The position numbers and the translations under genes were made by a program. Positions 6,401 through 8,683 of a stretch of 8,683 nucleotides of DNA are shown piece after piece; the first letter of the stretch is position 1, and the number at the start of each line of letters is the position of its first letter. The DNA is taken from contig JAEWAU010000062.1 in the NCBI GenBank assembly GCA_023391535.1, positions 1 through 8,683 on the forward strand. The letters run 5' to 3'. Origin of the DNA: Bacillota bacterium. Its GTDB lineage: Bacteria; Bacillota; Clostridia; Oscillospirales; Ethanoligenentaceae. Under the pieces are notes generated by a model. The model did not search any database, had not been told where the DNA came from, and saw only the letters and a program-made list of their open reading frames with translations.

Positions 6401-6667
6401 ATGGAATCTTGCGATAAAGCGGAAGTTCTGAATATGCTCAAAACCTCGCGGGGGCAGCTGGAGGCGGTAATCCGGATGGTGGAAAACGACCGCTACTGTG
6501 TCGATATCTCCAAGCAGATTCTCGCCGTGCAGGCCCAGCTCAAAAAGGCCAACCTCAAGGTCATCGACCAGCACATCAAGCACTGCGTCCGGCAGGCCTT
6601 TTCCGAAGGGCACGGGGACGAAAAGGTGGATGAAATTATCCTGCTGCTGGATAAATACGTGAAGTAA
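6401..6667 (+). CDS. csoR: Copper-sensing transcriptional repressor of the CsoR family
   Basis: An 88-residue all-helical repressor that binds G/C-tract operators and lets go when it binds Cu(I). The three copper ligands of CsoR are present as Cys33, His58 and Cys62. Their spacing, 25 and then 4 residues, equals that of the M. tuberculosis protein (36, 61, 65). The His argues against a persulfide-sensing CstR. The first helix has the family's RGQLEAVIRMVE segment (17-28), including the conserved Gly-Gln. I chose the ATG at 6401 because the family starts near here and GGGAG (6387-6391) lies 9 bases upstream. The frame is open back to 6188, but that stretch holds the terminator, promoter and operator. 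The gene converges on copA/copZ and shares a terminator with it. The likely targets are its own promoter and the copA promoter, which lies outside the window. Confidence 0.94.
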   Translation: MESCDKAEVLNMLKTSRGQLEAVIRMVENDRYCVDISKQILAVQAQLKKANLKVIDQHIKHCVRQAFSEGHGDEKVDEIILLLDKYVK

Positions 6668-6693
6668 ACCGGGCAGAAACGCGCGCGGGGCGC

Positions 6694-6732
6694 AAAAAAG
6701 GCTTGCGGGCAAAACGCCCGCAAGCCTTTTTT
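6694..6732. terminator. Bidirectional terminator between csoR and copA/copZ
   Basis: A perfect 17-bp inverted repeat runs AAAAAAGGCTTGCGGGC (6694-6710), loop AAAAC, then its complement (6716-6732). A GC core is flanked by A6 and T6, so it gives a GC stem with a U-run on either strand. It lies 27 bases after the csoR stop and 28 bases past the copA stop. Confidence 0.95.
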
Positions 6733-6759
6733 CACTCTTTCCGCCGGATTTTGCGGAGA

Positions 6760-6975
6760 TCAGGCCACGTCGTAGCCCTGATCCTCAATGGCAGTGCGGA
6801 TGGCATCCATATTTACCTGCGCGGGGTCGTAGGATACCGTAACCTTCTTTTCCTCCAGGCTGACTTCCACGCTGTCCACGCCCGCGAGGACGCCGACGGC
6901 CGTTTTCACCGCGTGCACGCAGTGATTGCACGACATACCGTTTACGTTGAGCGTCGTTGTTTCCTTTGCCATCAT
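6760..6975 (-). CDS. copZ: Possible separately translated copper chaperone (CopZ) nested in the copA frame
   Basis: From the ATG at 6975 (a second ATG follows at 6972) the last 71 codons encode a complete CopZ-sized heavy-metal-associated domain with the Cu(I) motif MSCNHC. It has the family's beta-alpha-beta-beta-alpha-beta pattern and ends GYDVA, as these chaperones often do. GGAGG (6985-6981, minus strand) stands 5 bases before the first ATG in an AT-rich patch unlike the GC-rich ATPase. The lead-in therefore looks like an intergenic space with its own ribosome binding site. Free CopZ would hand Cu(I) to CopA or CsoR. There is no in-frame stop between copA and this domain, so the same residues may also be the ATPase tail. 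That the domain exists is certain; that it is made as a free peptide is inference. Confidence 0.5.
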   Translation of the reverse strand: MMAKETTTLNVNGMSCNHCVHAVKTAVGVLAGVDSVEVSLEEKKVTVSYDPAQVNMDAIRTAIEDQGYDVA

Positions 6976-8683
6976 GAATTCCTCCGTTTGTTTGTTTAAT
7001 TTGATTTCTTCCTGCGAATGGATAGAAGCTTCTTCCGGTGCGGGCGCTTGCGCGGCCCTGCGCGGGCGGAAGGAGCGTGCGTCCATCGGGCGGCAGCGCT
7101 TGAGGCTCAGGGAGTTCGTAACCACCGACACCGAGCTGAATGCCATCGCCGCGCCCGCGATCATGGGGTTGAGAAAGCCGAGAGCGGCGAACGGAATGCT
7201 GATGCTGTTATAGAAGAATGCCCAGAACAGGTTCTGCCGGATCTTGCGCATGGTGGCGCGCGAAAGGCGGATGGCGGCGGGGATGGTACGCAGGTCGCCG
7301 CGCATCAGCGTGATGTCCGCGGCCTCGATGGCCACGTCCGTGCCGGTGCCGATGGCGAAGCCGATATCCGCCGTGGCAAGCGCCGGGGCGTCGTTGATGC
7401 CGTCGCCCGCCATGCCCACGGTTTTGCCCGCCCGGCGGAGCGTTTCCACCTCCTCCGCCTTGCGCTCGGGCAGCACCTCGGCCAGCACGTGCGCAATGCC
7501 CGTCTGCCGGGCAATGGCCTGCGCCGTGCGCCGGTTGTCGCCCGTAATCATCAAAACATCCACGCCCATCGCGCGGAGCTCCGCCACGGCCTCCGCCGCG
7601 TGCTCCTTCACGGTATCGGCCACGGCCACCGCCGCCGCGGGCGCGCCGTCCACCGCCATCAGCATGGCGGTTTTGCCGTCGCTTTCCAGGCGCTCCAGCA
7701 GCCCCTCGCAGCCGGAAAAGTCCAGGCTCTGCTCCTGCATGAGCCGCCGCGTGCCGAGCAGCACCGTTTTGCCGCGCACTGCGGCCCGCACGCCCCGCCC
7801 GGGAATGGCCTCGAACGCATCCGGCTCCGGAATATTTTTAAGCTTTCGTTCGCCGTGTTCGGCCACGGCCGCGCCCAGCGGATGCTCGGAGCGCTTTTCC
7901 GCGGCGGACGCGAGAAGCAGAAGCTCATCGGCGTTTCTGCCGAAAAGCGGGAGAAAATCCGTCACCTCGGGGCGCCCGTTCGTGAGGGTGCCGGTTTTAT
8001 CCAGCACCACGGCGTCGAGCTTGCAGGCGGTTTCCAGGTATTCGCCGCCCTTGATGAGAATGCCGTTTTCTGCGCCCTTGCCGGTGCCCACCATGATGGC
8101 TGTGGGCGTGGCCAGCCCCAGCGAGCACGGGCAGGCGATCACGAGCACCGCCACGGCGTTCATGAGCGCGCGGCTTACGTCCCGCGTGGCGAACAGCCAC
8201 GCCAGGAACGTTACGGCGGCGATGCCGATCACGACCGGGACGAACACGCCCGCCGCCTTGTCCGCGACCTTCTGGATCGGGGCCTTGGAGCCCTGCGCGT
8301 CTTCCACCATGCGGACGATCTGCGCGAGCACCGTATCCTTACCCACCTGCGTGGCCTCAAACCGGAAGGAGCCGTTTTTGTTGAGCGTGGCGCCGATGCA
8401 AGAATCGCCCGCGTGCTTTTCCACCGGCAGGCTTTCTCCCGTGAGCATGGATTCGTCCACGGAGGACGCGCCTTCGAGAATTTTGCCGTCCACGGGAATC
8501 TTTTCGCCGGGGCGTACCACCACGATGTCGCCGGGCTGGACCTCTTCGGCGGGGATATCCTGCTCCGCGCCGCCGCGCAGCACGCGCGCGGTTTTGGCGC
8601 CCAGGCTCAGAAGCTCGCGGATGGCGTCCGAAGTGCGGCCGTTTGCCGCCCCCACCATATATTTTGCGAGCAGAATTAGCGGG
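6760..8683 (-). CDS. copA: Cu(I)-exporting P1B-type ATPase fused to a C-terminal CopZ-like domain (N-terminus outside window)
   Basis: Pumps Cu(I) out of the cell using ATP. The frame is open across the right edge, so the N-terminal metal domain and first membrane helices are missing. Numbered from the Met at 8658, which is not the true start, it shows the actuator TGES (73-76), membrane copper motif CPC (176-178), phosphorylation site DKTGT with Asp220, the SEHP motif of P1B pumps (257-260), TGDN (372-375), GDGIND (418-423), and Tyr-Asn (483-484) and Met505/Ser508/Ser509 in the last helices. Together these indicate the Cu(I) subgroup. A normal CopA would stop near residue 525. Here the frame goes on through a 35-40 residue polar linker into a heavy-metal-associated domain with GMSCNHC (574-580) and ends after YDVA. 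The linker's last part is AT-rich and contains a Shine-Dalgarno sequence. The fusion could be real, or a frame error could have joined two genes. Confidence 0.95.
   Translation of the reverse strand, partial: PLILLAKYMVGAANGRTSDAIRELLSLGAKTARVLRGGAEQDIPAEEVQPGDIVVVRPGEKIPVDGKILEGASSVDESMLTGESLPVEKHAGDSCIGATLNKNGSFRFEATQVGKDTVLAQIVRMVEDAQGSKAPIQKVADKAAGVFVPVVIGIAAVTFLAWLFATRDVSRALMNAVAVLVIACPCSLGLATPTAIMVGTGKGAENGILIKGGEYLETACKLDAVVLDKTGTLTNGRPEVTDFLPLFGRNADELLLLASAAEKRSEHPLGAAVAEHGERKLKNIPEPDAFEAIPGRGVRAAVRGKTVLLGTRRLMQEQSLDFSGCEGLLERLESDGKTAMLMAVDGAPAAAVAVADTVKEHAAEAVAELRAMGVDVLMITGDNRRTAQAIARQTGIAHVLAEVLPERKAEEVETLRRAGKTVGMAGDGINDAPALATADIGFAIGTGTDVAIEAADITLMRGDLRTIPAAIRLSRATMRKIRQNLFWAFFYNSISIPFAALGFLNPMIAGAAMAFSSVSVVTNSLSLKRCRPMDARSFRPRRAAQAPAPEEASIHSQEEIKLNKQTEEFMMAKETTTLNVNGMSCNHCVHAVKTAVGVLAGVDSVEVSLEEKKVTVSYDPAQVNMDAIRTAIEDQGYDVA
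6976..6985 (-). promoter_or_regulatory. Internal Shine-Dalgarno sequence before the copZ-like domain
   Basis: On the minus strand GGAGG (6985-6981) plus AATTC leads directly into ATG-ATG (6975-6970). This is the strongest ribosome binding sequence in the copA/copZ stretch and has near-ideal spacing. It lies inside the longer copA reading frame. Confidence 0.7.

Noticed and set aside
7018..8679. Plus-strand open frame of 553 codons opposite copA
   Set aside because: It is His/Arg/Gly-rich with no recognisable domain and lies antisense to the P-type ATPase motifs.

Overview
The window is GC-rich and densely coded. It looks like an anaerobe of the Firmicutes, probably a high-GC clostridial lineage (Oscillospirales/Ruminococcaceae-like). 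The reasons are an oxygen-sensitive class III ribonucleotide reductase pair, a CsoR-type copper repressor with a Cu(I) ATPase, and sigma-A-like promoters with perfect TATAAT boxes. The lineage is inferred from gene content and style only, since no rRNA or other marker gene is present.

Layout. (1) 1-2767, plus strand: a two-component pair. A double-PAS histidine kinase of the NtrB/AtoS type, cut or starting at the left edge, overlaps by 23 bases a response regulator with an HD-GYP output domain. The likely result is control of a cyclic-di-GMP phosphodiesterase rather than of transcription. (2) 2768-6266, plus strand: an anaerobic dNTP synthesis unit. A promoter overlapping two NrdR-box-like sequences set 32 bases apart precedes a radical-SAM activase (nrdG). 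A class III ribonucleotide reductase (nrdD) with a glutaredoxin-like domain fused to its C-terminus follows, and then a strong hairpin terminator. (3) 6287-6667, plus strand: a promoter, a G/C-tract inverted repeat typical of CsoR operators, and csoR. (4) 6694-6732: a perfect bidirectional terminator shared with the convergent gene. (5) 6760-8683, minus strand: the copper-exporting P1B-ATPase copA. It runs off the right edge and is fused in frame to a CopZ-like heavy-metal-associated domain, which keeps what looks like its own Shine-Dalgarno sequence and start codon.

How the parts work together. NrdG uses S-adenosylmethionine to put a glycyl radical on NrdD. NrdD makes deoxynucleotides without oxygen, and the fused redoxin probably re-reduces its active-site cysteines. 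CsoR senses Cu(I) and probably represses its own promoter; CopA exports Cu(I) and the CopZ domain or free peptide delivers it.

No mobile element, CRISPR array, rRNA or complete tRNA was seen. The most unusual points are the two domain fusions (NrdD-redoxin and CopA-CopZ) and the possible double use of the copZ part of the ATPase frame. No gene-free stretch exceeds about 215 bases.
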